Shown here: positions 24,683 to 32,851 of the stretch, piece by piece
Layout: each line of letters begins with the position of its first letter
Position numbering within the stretch: the stretch's first letter is position 1
Assembly: GCF_027484505.1 (NCBI RefSeq)
Contig: NZ_JAIXSV010000002.1
Coordinates: 1-37,186, forward strand
Length of the DNA: 37,186 nt
Direction: 5' to 3'
DNA from: Asticcacaulis sp.
GTDB lineage: Bacteria > Pseudomonadota > Alphaproteobacteria > Caulobacterales > Caulobacteraceae
Notes under the pieces: generated by a model
Database searches by the model: none
What the model was told of the DNA's origin: nothing
Seen by the model: only the letters and a program-made list of their open reading frames with translations
Position numbers and translations under genes: made by a program

Positions 24683-26023
24683 TCATTTCGCTCTAGCGCC
24701 AGCCGGGGTCTCTTCGGTGGCTTCCGTCGGGGCCTCTTCCCAGTCCGCGACCTCAACCTCATCCCGCTTCGCGCGCAGGCCTTCCGGCACCGACAAACGT
24801 TCCGGTGGCGGTTGCGGCGCATAGACGGGGATGTCGTTCAATTCGTAAGAAAAGAAGATCGGCTGCGCCGTTGCCGGACGCACTTCCGTCTCCACGGGCT
24901 CCGCGACAACCACCGTCTCCACCGCCTCAGCAGGGACGTGCGAATCGAATACCTCGGTCGTGGCGGGCACGACCGGTTCGCTGACGTCGATCTCAGCTAC
25001 CGGTACCGCCGCAAGGGATGACTCGACAGGCGCGCTCGGCAGGGCCTCCGCCGGCAGGTTGAAGCTGACCTGATCGTCGAACTCGGCCCAGAAGGCACGG
25101 CGATAATCGTCCATCTCCATCAGGATTTCATGATCAGCGCCGGCGATTTCGACGCAACGCCCCTTGGCCAGTTTCTTGACGAAAGCCTTGGTCGGCTGCT
25201 TCATCATCAGGCTGTCGTCGCTGGAGATCACCACCGACACCGGCGTGCGCACCTTTTTCAGCACCTTGCCCTTATCCTTAAGCAGGGTGTCACCGATGCG
25301 CAGCGCAAACAAAAGCCAGCCCCAGGTCGGCGTCCCAACCGCCAGATGCGGGCAGGCAAACAGTTGCTCACGCCACAGATTATAGCGCGCCGCATCGTGG
25401 GTCAGGGCGTCCTCTTCAAAGGTGTGCTCGAACGGATCATCAAACAGTTCCGGTACGTACTCGCTGGCCTGACCGTGTTTGACCTTCCAGTCGGCCTGGA
25501 ACATCACCGACCACAGAGAATGCTTGCCCGTCTTGATGCGCAGCATCGGATTGATGAAGACGGCGGCGCTGAAGCGCTCCTCACCACGAGTCAGGGTCGC
25601 CAGATTGAGCGCCGCCCCCATCGAATGGCCCAGCATAACCCATGGCTTGGGCGCGCGGTCCTCAAAGCCATCGAGCAGGCGTTGATAATCGTCGAGAAAT
25701 TCGTCTTCAGAGCGCGCATGGCCTTTCAGGCGATCGGGCAGCAAACGCGCCGATAACCCCTGCCCGCGCCAGTCGTGCACCACGACACAAAACCGCCGCT
25801 CCAGAAGGTCAGTCACGACCTCATAATATTTTTCAATCGGCTCGGCCCGGCCGGGGCTGACGAAGACCGTGCCACGCGCCGGGCCTTTCGGGTGCCAGAA
25901 GCCCAGTCGCAGACGCAGCCCCCCCGCCCCGCGAAACCATTCGCCCACGCCCCCTTCGGGCGGCCGGTATTCCGGTATCGCCATCAGCGGAGCAGCAGTG
26001 GACAGGGAAGCGATGCGTGTCAC
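24683..26023 (-). CDS. Alpha/beta hydrolase (lysophospholipase-like) with long disordered tail
   Basis: The protein has 446 residues. Residues 1-320 are an alpha/beta hydrolase of the monoacylglycerol lipase/lysophospholipase type: oxyanion region VFVSPGRAEPIEKYYEVV, nucleophile Ser134 in LGHSMGAAL, Asp in VVISSDDSL and His in IAGADHEILME. No signal peptide is seen. The last 120 residues are Glu/Pro/Val/Ala-rich and probably disordered (VAEIDVSEPVVPATTEVF, EEAPTEATEETPAG), which is unusual for the family. The start is a GTG at 26023; the first ATG is 13 codons later. Confidence 0.87.
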   Translation of the reverse strand: MTRIASLSTAAPLMAIPEYRPPEGGVGEWFRGAGGLRLRLGFWHPKGPARGTVFVSPGRAEPIEKYYEVVTDLLERRFCVVVHDWRGQGLSARLLPDRLKGHARSEDEFLDDYQRLLDGFEDRAPKPWVMLGHSMGAALNLATLTRGEERFSAAVFINPMLRIKTGKHSLWSVMFQADWKVKHGQASEYVPELFDDPFEHTFEEDALTHDAARYNLWREQLFACPHLAVGTPTWGWLLFALRIGDTLLKDKGKVLKKVRTPVSVVISSDDSLMMKQPTKAFVKKLAKGRCVEIAGADHEILMEMDDYRRAFWAEFDDQVSFNLPAEALPSAPVESSLAAVPVAEIDVSEPVVPATTEVFDSHVPAEAVETVVVAEPVETEVRPATAQPIFFSYELNDIPVYAPQPPPERLSVPEGLRAKRDEVEVADWEEAPTEATEETPAGARAK

Positions 26024-26050
26024 GGGTGCAGTCTCAAAAAGGGTCAGGCA

Positions 26051-26935
26051 TCAGGAAGGTTTACGGAATTTCAGCGTCATCCGGTCGCTTTCGCCGATGG
26101 ATTCATACAGTGTACCATCAAAATCCGGATTTGGTGGCTCTCCTCTGGGGGCCGTCAGGCGATAGGGCGGCAGGGTCCATACGCCGAACGGATGCGCCTT
26201 GTTATCCTTGGGGTTGGCGTTGATTTCCGACGCCTCCAGAAACTCAAAACCCGCCTCGGCCGCCAGTTGCTTGACGAACGGCTCCTGCACATACCCATTG
26301 GTCGCCGCCGGGTCCTGCGCATTGCCGACATCGGCGCGGTGCTGCTCAACGCCCAGCAGGCCGCCGGGCTTAAGCGCCGCAAAGGCATCGGCAAAGGCCT
26401 TTTCGGCCAGGCCTGCCGCCATCCAGTCGTGCAGCACCAGCAGGAACAAAACCGAATCGACGCTTTCGGCATCGGCCAGCGCCCCGGTCTGCGGCCCGAA
26501 GGCGGAAAAACCCAGTTCGCCATAGAGTTTGGGGTCGGCGGTGAAGCGGCGGCGATATTCAGCGGTCAGAGTGGCCGCTTCGGGGGCCGTCGCCTCGTTC
26601 TCAATCAGGGCGGCGACATAGCGTCCCTTGCCGCGCGCCAGCCAGGGTGCCAGAATATCGGTCATATAACCGGCACCGGGCCACATATCGATGACCGTAT
26701 CGCGCGGCTTGATCTCGAAAAATTCCAGTGTTTCAATCGGGTGGCGGAACTTGTCACGCTGACGGTCGATGTCATTGCGCCACTTGCCCCCCACGGCCCA
26801 CGGCAGAGTGCCCTCTTGCGCAGCGCCATTGGTCGCCGCGGACTCGCTCTTGCGGCCACAGGCGGTAAGCCCCGTGACGGCCAGAGCCGACGCAGCCAAC
26901 CCCAGACGCATCATACCGCGCCGGTCGAAACTCAT
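26051..26935 (-). CDS. Predicted exported methyltransferase (COG4798 type) with lipoprotein signal
   Basis: The 294-residue protein begins with FDRRGMMRLGLAASAL and the lipobox LTAC, a Tat-like or Sec lipoprotein signal. It then has a class I SAM fold: TVIDMWPGAGYMTDILAPWL (motif I), LFLLVLHDWM and LKPGGLLGVEQHRAD. Members of COG4798 are predicted periplasmic methyltransferases, which is puzzling because SAM is cytoplasmic. ATG 26935 is preferred because it places the Arg pair next to the N terminus; an in-frame TTG lies upstream at 26956. It is 27 bases upstream of the hydrolase gene on the same strand and probably in its operon. Confidence 0.85.
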   Translation of the reverse strand: MSFDRRGMMRLGLAASALAVTGLTACGRKSESAATNGAAQEGTLPWAVGGKWRNDIDRQRDKFRHPIETLEFFEIKPRDTVIDMWPGAGYMTDILAPWLARGKGRYVAALIENEATAPEAATLTAEYRRRFTADPKLYGELGFSAFGPQTGALADAESVDSVLFLLVLHDWMAAGLAEKAFADAFAALKPGGLLGVEQHRADVGNAQDPAATNGYVQEPFVKQLAAEAGFEFLEASEINANPKDNKAHPFGVWTLPPYRLTAPRGEPPNPDFDGTLYESIGESDRMTLKFRKPS

Positions 26936-27063
26936 TTTGGAATGGTCACGCGCCAATAGGCTACCCGGATGAACTCGTTTCAGTCTGCGAAAACCTAAAG
27001 CGGTTTCCCCGCCCTGTGAAGCCTCTTGCAGGACAAAAGCCCAACAAGAGACAAAGGGGCTGA

Positions 27064-27549
27064 TCAGGCCTCGCCTTCGATTTCCTTCATAGCGCTTTGC
27101 AGGTAGTTGGGCTCACCCATCAGCCGGATCAGACCAATCTGCGTTTCCAGCCAGTCGATATGGTGTTCGGTATCCGCCAGAATCTGGCGCAGCAGGTCGC
27201 GGCTGACGTAATCCTGCACGTCCTCACACTGCTTGATGCCGGCGACGAGTACGCCGTGGCCCCGCGTTTCCACCGACAGGTCAGCGGTCAGACACTCGGT
27301 GATGGTTTCACCGATCTTCAGCTTGTGCAGGTCCTGAAGATTGGGCAGCCCCTCCAGAAAGAAGATGCGCTTGATCAGCAGATCCGCGTGCTTCATCTCC
27401 TCGATGGATTCCTGATAGACGATGCGGCCCAGATGCGTCAGGCCCCAGTTTTCCAGCATACGCGCATGGAGAAAATACTGATTGATCGCCGTCAGCTCAT
27501 TGGTGAGGACGGTATTGAGAAGCTTGATAATCGCCGGATTGCCCTGCAT
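27064..27549 (-). CDS. bfr: Bacterioferritin
   Basis: This is a 24-mer iron-storage haem ferritin of 161 residues, aligning closely to E. coli Bfr ([47 protein letters not shown]). Ferroxidase ligands Glu18, Glu51, His54, Glu94 and His130 and the haem ligand Met52 are present. The position matching Glu127 is Thr ([10 protein letters not shown]), although Glu128 is next to it. AGGAG lies eight bases before the ATG. It is 47 bases downstream of bfd in the same direction and is presumably cotranscribed and iron-regulated. Confidence 0.96.
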   Translation of the reverse strand: MQGNPAIIKLLNTVLTNELTAINQYFLHARMLENWGLTHLGRIVYQESIEEMKHADLLIKRIFFLEGLPNLQDLHKLKIGETITECLTADLSVETRGHGVLVAGIKQCEDVQDYVSRDLLRQILADTEHHIDWLETQIGLIRLMGEPNYLQSAMKEIEGEA

Positions 27550-27596
27550 GGCCGCACTCCTGAGGTTGACGGTTGTGGCAGGGCCGAAAACGCCGT

Positions 27597-27782
27597 TTAT
27601 TCAGCCGCCAACCGCACGGTGGCGCTAACGTCTTCGATCATCTGCCGGATGTCGCAGACGCATTTGGCGCATTGCGGGCGGGTCTGGCAATGGTTGAAGA
27701 CGGCTTTTACCGTGGTTGCCCCCGATAAAATGGCCTTTTGCGCGTCTCTTTCGCGGATAGCGTTACAATTGCAAACGTACAC
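27597..27782 (-). CDS. bfd: Bacterioferritin-associated ferredoxin
   Basis: This small [2Fe-2S] protein reduces the bacterioferritin core to release iron. Starting at the GTG (27782) gives 61 residues whose cysteines fall at positions 4, 6, 38 and 41, exactly as in E. coli Bfd (MYVCNC...QCAKC). An upstream ATG (27830) would add an unrelated 16-residue extension and would precede the predicted transcription start. The bfr gene follows. Confidence 0.9.
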   Translation of the reverse strand: MYVCNCNAIRERDAQKAILSGATTVKAVFNHCQTRPQCAKCVCDIRQMIEDVSATVRLAAE

Positions 27783-27820
27783 GAGGGAGCCTGTGAGTCC
27801 ACCATTCTGAGAATGCGTCT

Positions 27821-27860
27821 CAGATAGCATCACTCACATTCAATTGCAAGTCACTCGCAA
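27821..27860 (-). promoter_or_regulatory. bfd-bfr promoter with Fur-like palindrome
   Basis: On the minus strand TTGCAA (27849-27844) and TATCTG (27826-27821) are 17 bases apart. The near-perfect palindrome TTGCGAGTGACTTGCAA (27860-27844) overlaps the -35 box and fits a Fur-type TGC-A-T-A-T-GCA pattern. This fits iron control of bfd-bfr, but is a visual match. Confidence 0.5.
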
Positions 27861-27889
27861 CGCGAAGACCGCGAATGCTTCTCAAAAAC

Positions 27890-28126
27890 TCAGGCCTGTT
27901 CCTTAAAGGTCACGGCGACGCCGCGCTTCTTGAAATAGGACTGCATCAGCTTGCGGCCCGCGCGATTGTTCTGCGCCAGACGCGACGGCTCCACGACCGC
28001 CTCTTTTTGACCCTCAGCCGCCAGAGCGGCCTTCAGCGCCGCAATATGCGTGTCCAGTTGCGCATTGTCGTCGATCAGCGAGGTATAGACGTTTTCGAGC
28101 GCTTCAGCGACAGTCAGGGTGGTCAA
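27890..28126 (-). CDS. Small helical protein of unknown function
   Basis: The protein has 78 residues and is not recognised. It appears helical and charged (VAEALENVYTSLIDDNAQLDTHIAALKAALAAEG), with a basic C-terminal segment (NNRAGRKLMQSYFKKRG). The start is TTG at 28126 with GGAG seven bases upstream; no ATG exists in frame. It is on the same strand as bfd and lies upstream of the iron-type promoter, so it is not obviously part of that operon. Confidence 0.7.
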   Translation of the reverse strand: MTTLTVAEALENVYTSLIDDNAQLDTHIAALKAALAAEGQKEAVVEPSRLAQNNRAGRKLMQSYFKKRGVAVTFKEQA

Positions 28127-28170
28127 AGGGAAACTCCATTATTCGCCGCTCGTCTGCATTAAACACAGTC

Positions 28171-28198
28171 AGAGCGGCCTTCATCAGAAAGCCGCTCT
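28171..28198. repeat. AGAGCGGC hairpin
   Basis: AGAGCGGC and GCCGCTCT form an 8-bp perfect stem with a 12-base loop between the small unknown gene and the GH3 terminator. The ends match the GAGCGG...CCGCTC palindromes elsewhere in the window. Confidence 0.6.
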
Positions 28199-28234
28199 AG
28201 CAGAAGGCCCCGGCCCTATCAAGCCGCCGACCAA

Positions 28235-28276
28235 AACAGGAAAATGGCGGACACCGCAGGGGCTGCGGTATCCGCC
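28235..28276 (-). terminator. Terminator of the GH3 gene
   Basis: GGCGGACACCGCAG (28246-28259) pairs, with one G-U, with CTGCGGTATCCGCC (28263-28276) around a 3-base loop. Reading leftwards, ATTTTCCTGTTTT follows the stem. Confidence 0.85.
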
Positions 28277-28287
28277 AGACCCGACCG

Positions 28288-30672
28288 TCACGCCACGGTC
28301 AGGGTAGTCGTTTTCAGGTCGCGGCTGTTGGGTCCGACCATGATGGTGAAGGTCCCGGCTTCGACCACGCGCTTCATATCGGTGTCGAAGAAGGCGAGAT
28401 CGGCCGGGGTGATCTCCAGCGTCACCGTCGTCTTCGCCCCCGGCTCCAGCGTCACGCGCTTGAAGCCTTTAAGCTCCTTGATCGGCCGCGTAACCGACGA
28501 ATAGTCGTCGCGGATATAGAGCTGCACCACTTCGTCGCCCTTCACCTTGCCCGTATTGGTCACATCGATCGATACGGTCAGGCTTTCGCTGGCGGCAATG
28601 GTGGCCTTCGACAGGCGCGGGGCCGAGATGTCGAAGGTGGTATAGCTGAGGCCGAAACCGAACGGATAGAGCGGCGTGACATCCCCATCGAGATAACCGC
28701 GGCGCGCCGTCGGCTTGTGGTTATAGAAGACCGGCAACTGACCGACGCTTCGGGCGAAGGTGATGGGCAGCTTGCCGCCCGGATTGGCGCGCCCGAACAG
28801 CAGGTCAGCGGCGGCATGACCCGTCTCCTGACCCAGATACCAGCCTTCGATGATGGCGTCGGCCTTGTCCTGAAGCAGGTTGATCGACAGCGGACGGCCA
28901 TTGAGCAGGAAGACCACGGTCGGCTTTTTCAGAGCGAAAATGGCGGCCGCCAGATCGTTCTGCTGACCGATCAGGTCCAGCGACTCGCGGTCACCGAGGT
29001 GGTTGTCGGCCCAGGCTTCGCGCGAAGTCTGCTCGTTGTCGCCCAGCACCATGACGATGGTGTCGGCGGACTTGGCGGCCTCGACGGCCTCGGCGATCAG
29101 CCTGGCATTAACCGCCGGATCGACGAACTTTACCTCGTCCGCCGCCCAGTCGCGCTTTTCAGTCAGGCGGATGGCCTCACGATATTCCAGCGTGAAGCCC
29201 TGTGCCTTGGCTTCTGTCTCCAGCCCTTCGTGGATGGAGACGACGTGACGCGGGATTTCCGAATAGCCACCGATGGGCGTGTCCTTGGCGTGGGTGCCGA
29301 GCAGCAGCAGCTTGCCGACCTTTTTGCCATCCAGCGGCAGGACGCCGTTGTTCTTCAGCAGCACCGCCGAGCGCACGGCGGCTTCACGAGCCAGGGCGAT
29401 GGCGTCGGGCGTCGCCGTCAGCTTGTCGGCCTGCTTGGCATCGACATAGGGGTTTTCGAACAGGCCGCCGAGGAATTTCAGCTCCAGAATGCGATGAACG
29501 ATGGCGTCGATCTCGGCTTCCGAGACGCGCCCGGATTGCACCAGCTTGATCAGGTTCGGATAGGCTTCGCCGTCCGGAGTCTCGATATCCACCCCGGCCT
29601 TGACGGCGCGATAGGCGGCCTCGGTCATGTCCGGCACCAGATGGTGACGGCTGATCATTTCCTTGATGGCGAAATAGTCGGACACCAGCACGCCCTTGAA
29701 GCCCCACTCGCCGCGCAGCACGGTGTCGAGCAGCCACTTGTTGGCGTGCGACGGTACGCCGTCGATTTCGTTGTAGGACGGCATGACCGCCGCAATGGGG
29801 GTTTCCTTGACGATCTTCTCAAACGGCGGGAAGAAGACTTCGCGCAGGGTGCGCTCGGAAATTGGTGCCGGCCCGACATTGGTGCCGTTTTCCGGCTGAC
29901 CGTGGCCGGTCATGTGCTTGAGCGTAGCAAACACCTTGTCCTTGGCCAGCTTGCGGTCCGTACCGGAAAAGCCCAGTACCGCCGCCTTGCCCATGACGCC
30001 CATCAGGTGGGTATCTTCGCCGTAGGTTTCTTCAACCCGGCCCCAGCGCGGCTCACGGCAGACATCGACCACCGGCGCCAGCGCCAGATTGGCCCCGCGC
30101 GCGCGCATTTCCTTGGCGCAGACCGCAAACACCTTCTCGACCAGTTGCGGATCGAAGCTCGACGCCAGACCGATGGCCTGCGGGAAGGAGGTGGAGTCGC
30201 GCGCCACATAGCCGTGCAGGCTTTCCTCGTGCATGAACATCGGGATGCCGAGGCGGGTCTTTTCCACGGCCCATTTCTGGGCGGCATTGATATAGGTGGC
30301 GGTTTCCAGCGCATTGCGGTTAACCACACCGACATCGGCACCGGCATTGATTTGTTTCACTTCAACACCGCGGCGGTCGCTTGGGCGCGCAATCATACCC
30401 AGACCGTTGGGGAAGGCTTCGCTGGCCTTTTTGGGGTCAAAATCGCCCTTTTCGTTCTGGATCTTGCCCTTTTGCAGCCAGATGCACATCATCTGGGCAA
30501 CCTTTTCCTCAAGCGTCATGCGCTTGAGCAGGTCGGTGGTGCGGGCTTCGACCGGGGCCGAGGCGTCCTTATACAGCGGCTTGTCCGTCGCGGCATGCGA
30601 GGCGGCCGACACAGCGAGAGCGGTAGCGCTCACACCGGCAGCAAAATGGCGTCGGTTCAGTTGCAAGGTCAT
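28288..30672 (-). CDS. GH3 glycoside hydrolase (BglX-type beta-glucosidase/xylosidase), Tat-exported
   Basis: The 794-residue protein has a twin-arginine signal (NRRHFAAG, residues 6-13, then a hydrophobic Ala-rich stretch to SHAAT). GH3 landmarks are FMHEESLHGYVARDSTSFPQ, CREPRWGRVEETYGED, KHMTGHG and the nucleophile Asp332 in VLVSDYFAIKEM. A C-terminal alpha/beta sandwich and fibronectin-III-like domain (GDEVVQLYIRDDYSSVTRPIKELKGF) complete the BglX architecture. It probably releases glucose or xylose from oligosaccharides in the periplasm. ATG 30672 is preceded by GGGAGA; an upstream start would disrupt the signal peptide. A LacI-type operator lies upstream. Confidence 0.93.
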   Translation of the reverse strand: MTLQLNRRHFAAGVSATALAVSAASHAATDKPLYKDASAPVEARTTDLLKRMTLEEKVAQMMCIWLQKGKIQNEKGDFDPKKASEAFPNGLGMIARPSDRRGVEVKQINAGADVGVVNRNALETATYINAAQKWAVEKTRLGIPMFMHEESLHGYVARDSTSFPQAIGLASSFDPQLVEKVFAVCAKEMRARGANLALAPVVDVCREPRWGRVEETYGEDTHLMGVMGKAAVLGFSGTDRKLAKDKVFATLKHMTGHGQPENGTNVGPAPISERTLREVFFPPFEKIVKETPIAAVMPSYNEIDGVPSHANKWLLDTVLRGEWGFKGVLVSDYFAIKEMISRHHLVPDMTEAAYRAVKAGVDIETPDGEAYPNLIKLVQSGRVSEAEIDAIVHRILELKFLGGLFENPYVDAKQADKLTATPDAIALAREAAVRSAVLLKNNGVLPLDGKKVGKLLLLGTHAKDTPIGGYSEIPRHVVSIHEGLETEAKAQGFTLEYREAIRLTEKRDWAADEVKFVDPAVNARLIAEAVEAAKSADTIVMVLGDNEQTSREAWADNHLGDRESLDLIGQQNDLAAAIFALKKPTVVFLLNGRPLSINLLQDKADAIIEGWYLGQETGHAAADLLFGRANPGGKLPITFARSVGQLPVFYNHKPTARRGYLDGDVTPLYPFGFGLSYTTFDISAPRLSKATIAASESLTVSIDVTNTGKVKGDEVVQLYIRDDYSSVTRPIKELKGFKRVTLEPGAKTTVTLEITPADLAFFDTDMKRVVEAGTFTIMVGPNSRDLKTTTLTVA

Positions 30673-30855
30673 GACTTGTCTCCCTGTGGTCGTCGCGGGA
30701 CGCATCCCGTTTCACATTCTGATTGACCGTTTTGTGTGACCGCACACGTTCCACACCACGGCTATATTTATTGCGTCGCACAAGGATTCCGCCCCGCCGC
30801 CGCTCTTTATTGACGACTTGCATAACCGATATACCGGGGCTTGGAAAGGGGGTAA

Positions 30856-30869
30856 TGATAGCGCTACCA
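30856..30869. promoter_or_regulatory. LacI-family operator upstream of the GH3 gene
   Basis: TGATAGCGCTACCA is a 14-bp palindrome with one mismatch and the CG centre typical of LacI-family sites. It closely resembles the xylose-operon operator of Caulobacter (TGTTAGCGCTACCA, from memory). It lies about 185 bases before the GH3 start, in the 397-base gap 30673-31069, which otherwise contains only promoter sequence and the OmpW terminator. Confidence 0.55.
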
Positions 30870-30974
30870 GATAGTTTCTGCGCGGTATCGATTGCAGCCA
30901 GCGCTTCAGACGCGGCACATGAAAAAAACGACGCCATTCACATGGAACGACGTCGCTTCTTAAATTACGCATAC

Positions 30975-31017
30975 GAAAAATAACGGCGGACAGCACAACC
31001 CGCAAGGCTGTCCGCCG
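30975..31017 (-). terminator. Terminator of the OmpW-like gene
   Basis: CGGCGGACAGC (30984-30994) and GCTGTCCGCCG (31007-31017) form a perfect 11-bp stem. Reading leftwards, TTATTTTTCG follows, a U-rich tail. Confidence 0.88.
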
Positions 31018-31069
31018 CTACCTGAAACCCTCAGCCCTGTCCGAGGAGACAAGGCCAGAGGATCAGATT

Positions 31070-31717
31070 CTAGAAACGGTAGGCCAGCCCAACCGAGGCG
31101 ACGACCGGGTCGAGATCGACCTTGGACTTCAGCGCGCCGTCATTGATCTTAGCATCGGTCTTGAACCACACCTTTTTCACGTCGGCATTGAGCGACCAGT
31201 TGCCCTTCAGCGCGATATCGACGCCGCCCTGAAGCGCATAGCCCAGACCATCATCCAGCTTCACCTTGAAACCGTTATAGTCCTTGCTGTTGTAGAAAAT
31301 CATGGCGTTGACGCCCGCGCCCACATAGGGGCTGACGCGACCCTTGGGATTGAAGTGGTACTGAGCCGCAATAACCGGCGGCAGGACGCGCGTCGTATGC
31401 ACCTTCACGTCGGTCGTGCCGCCAACAGCGCGCACTTCGTGCTTGGAGGTGCCCAGAATGGCCTCAACGGCGATGTGGTCGGTGAAGAAATAGGTGAAGC
31501 CGAGGCTGGGGATAGTGTCGTCCTTCACCTTGACGTCCAGACCGCTATCGACGCCGGCGGCCGTTTTGATGTCGCCCTTTTCGTCCGGTGCGACGCTGGT
31601 GATACGGGTGGTGACGATGAACTGCCCCTTGGCCTTGGGCTTAAAATCCTGCGCCGACGCGCCGTTGGCAAGGCACATAACCAGCAGGCTGGCACCGATC
31701 AGATAAGCGATTTTCAT
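31070..31717 (-). CDS. OmpW-family outer-membrane protein
   Basis: The protein has 215 residues. A signal peptide (MKIAYLIGASLLVMCLANGASAQ) precedes an eight-stranded barrel: FIVTTRITSVAPDEKG, TIPSLGFTYFFTDHIAVEAILGTSKHEV, LPPVIAAQYHFNPKGRVSPYVGAGVNAMIFY, and a C-terminal aromatic ending GLAYRF. OmpW forms a narrow channel for small hydrophobic molecules. GAGGAG lies eight bases before the ATG at 31717; the frame remains open upstream but encodes only Arg/Gly-rich sequence. It ends at a strong terminator. Confidence 0.92.
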   Translation of the reverse strand: MKIAYLIGASLLVMCLANGASAQDFKPKAKGQFIVTTRITSVAPDEKGDIKTAAGVDSGLDVKVKDDTIPSLGFTYFFTDHIAVEAILGTSKHEVRAVGGTTDVKVHTTRVLPPVIAAQYHFNPKGRVSPYVGAGVNAMIFYNSKDYNGFKVKLDDGLGYALQGGVDIALKGNWSLNADVKKVWFKTDAKINDGALKSKVDLDPVVASVGLAYRF

Positions 31718-31870
31718 GGCGAATACTCCTCTTCGTGCGTTTCGCTTCGAAGTTGGGTTTAGCCGTCCGCCGCGCGTCTGTGACCTGCGCATTCCGCCGC
31801 GCGTCAGCCTGCCCCAGGGACCAGACGCCGCGCGACAAATAACCACATTTATTTAATGGATATTCGATGA

Positions 31871-31899
31871 TTGCGACGACCGGACAAGGATTGTATGAC
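31871..31899 (+). promoter_or_regulatory. Candidate promoter of the rhodanese gene
   Basis: TTGCGA (31871-31876) and TATGAC (31894-31899) are 17 bases apart, with the ATG 32 bases downstream. The -10 match is moderate. Confidence 0.35.
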
Positions 31900-31931
31900 C
31901 TTCGCAGCAGCATCGCATTAAAGGCACACCT

Positions 31932-32243
31932 ATGTCCGTTCGTCATCTTACGCCCGCCGAAGTTCAGGCCGCCCTCGACAGCGGCGCGATCCACCTGATC
32001 GATGTGCGCGAAGTGTATGAATATGAGCGGGTGCGCGTCGCCGGCAGCCTAAACCTGCCCCTCTCTACCTTCCATCCGGCCGAGCTGCCTCAGGACGGTA
32101 AGGAGATCATCTTTATGTGCGCCGGAGGCGTGCGGTCGCTGCGCGCCATTGAGGCGGCGCAAGCCTTCGGTCTGACTGCCGACGCGCATCTGGCCCCCGG
32201 CATCAATGGCTGGATCGCTGCGGGCCTCCCGGTTGAGGCATGA
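31932..32243 (+). CDS. Single-domain rhodanese-like sulfurtransferase
   Basis: The 103-residue cytoplasmic rhodanese domain has LIDVREVYEYERVRVAGSLNLPLS and the active-site loop CAGGVRS at 63-69 with Cys63 as the persulfide carrier. GINGWIAAGLPVE at the end matches the GlpE-type fold. The donor and acceptor are unknown. It stands alone, with a terminator directly after the stop. Confidence 0.93.
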   Translation: MSVRHLTPAEVQAALDSGAIHLIDVREVYEYERVRVAGSLNLPLSTFHPAELPQDGKEIIFMCAGGVRSLRAIEAAQAFGLTADAHLAPGINGWIAAGLPVEA

Positions 32244-32248
32244 AACAA

Positions 32249-32282
32249 GGCCTTTTCCGATCCAAACGGAAAAGGCCCTTTT
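32249..32282. terminator. Terminator after the rhodanese gene
   Basis: GGCCTTTTCCG (32249-32259) pairs perfectly with CGGAAAAGGCC (32267-32277) around a 7-base loop, and CTTTT follows. It also lies at the end of the converging EF-hand gene. Confidence 0.88.
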
Positions 32283-32287
32283 AAAAA

Positions 32288-32698
32288 CTACAGGTCAGCG
32301 CCGGTAATAAACCCGTCGGCGTTTTTATCGCGCGTCTTGAACGCCGCCAGATTATAGGCAGTGAGTTCCTCAAGCGTTACTTTACCGTCGGCATTGGCAT
32401 CCGCCGCCGCCATGTCCGCGATACGCTTGATCGTCTTGGGATCATCGGCCGGTGCTATGGCCACGTAGAATTTTTCGATCTCATCCTTGCTCAGGGCCTT
32501 ATCGCCATTGGCGTCAATGCGCTTGAACAGGGACGGCTTGTCACGCACCCATTCTTCGGGGCTGAGCTTACCATCGCCATCCTTGTCCATCTTGGCCAGA
32601 TGGTCAGGCAAGGCCTGAGCCGAAACGGTGGTGCCCATCACCATGGTCGTCAACAGCGCAGAGCACGCAAACACGATAAAATGCGGACGCTTGATCAT
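32288..32698 (-). CDS. Exported four-EF-hand calcium-binding protein
   Basis: The 136-residue protein has a signal peptide ending at VSAQA. Four 12-residue EF loops are visible: DKDGDGKLSPEE (38-49), DANGDKALSKDE (62-73), DANADGKVTLEE (100-111) and DKNADGFITGAD (124-135). The last loop has Asp instead of Glu at position 12, and the protein ends at once after it. It probably binds calcium in the periplasm, as a buffer or sensor. No partner gene is adjacent. Confidence 0.9.
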   Translation of the reverse strand: MIKRPHFIVFACSALLTTMVMGTTVSAQALPDHLAKMDKDGDGKLSPEEWVRDKPSLFKRIDANGDKALSKDEIEKFYVAIAPADDPKTIKRIADMAAADANADGKVTLEELTAYNLAAFKTRDKNADGFITGADL

Positions 32699-32851
32699 AT
32701 GTTTTCCCCGTCTGAATTATGCGCTGCGTTCCTCGCCAGCGGCGGGGCAGCCGAGCGAAGGTGATCGAATTTTTGCTCAATGTCTATTTATTTCGATCAA
32801 TTTTGCGCGCACCGCAGAAAATTCTGCCTCATCCACCGGTCGTTTGAGCGC

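Noticed and set aside
27000-27063. Terminator after bfr
   Set aside because: CTCTTG/CAAGAG can pair only across a 16-base loop and no T-run follows.
28717-30726. 669-codon plus-strand frame
   Set aside because: It is entirely antisense to the GH3 gene, whose motifs are complete.
30919-30963. 14-codon frame MKKTTPFTWNDVAS upstream of the GH3 gene
   Set aside because: It has no ribosome binding site, lies between two minus-strand genes, and shows no support beyond an ATG and a stop.
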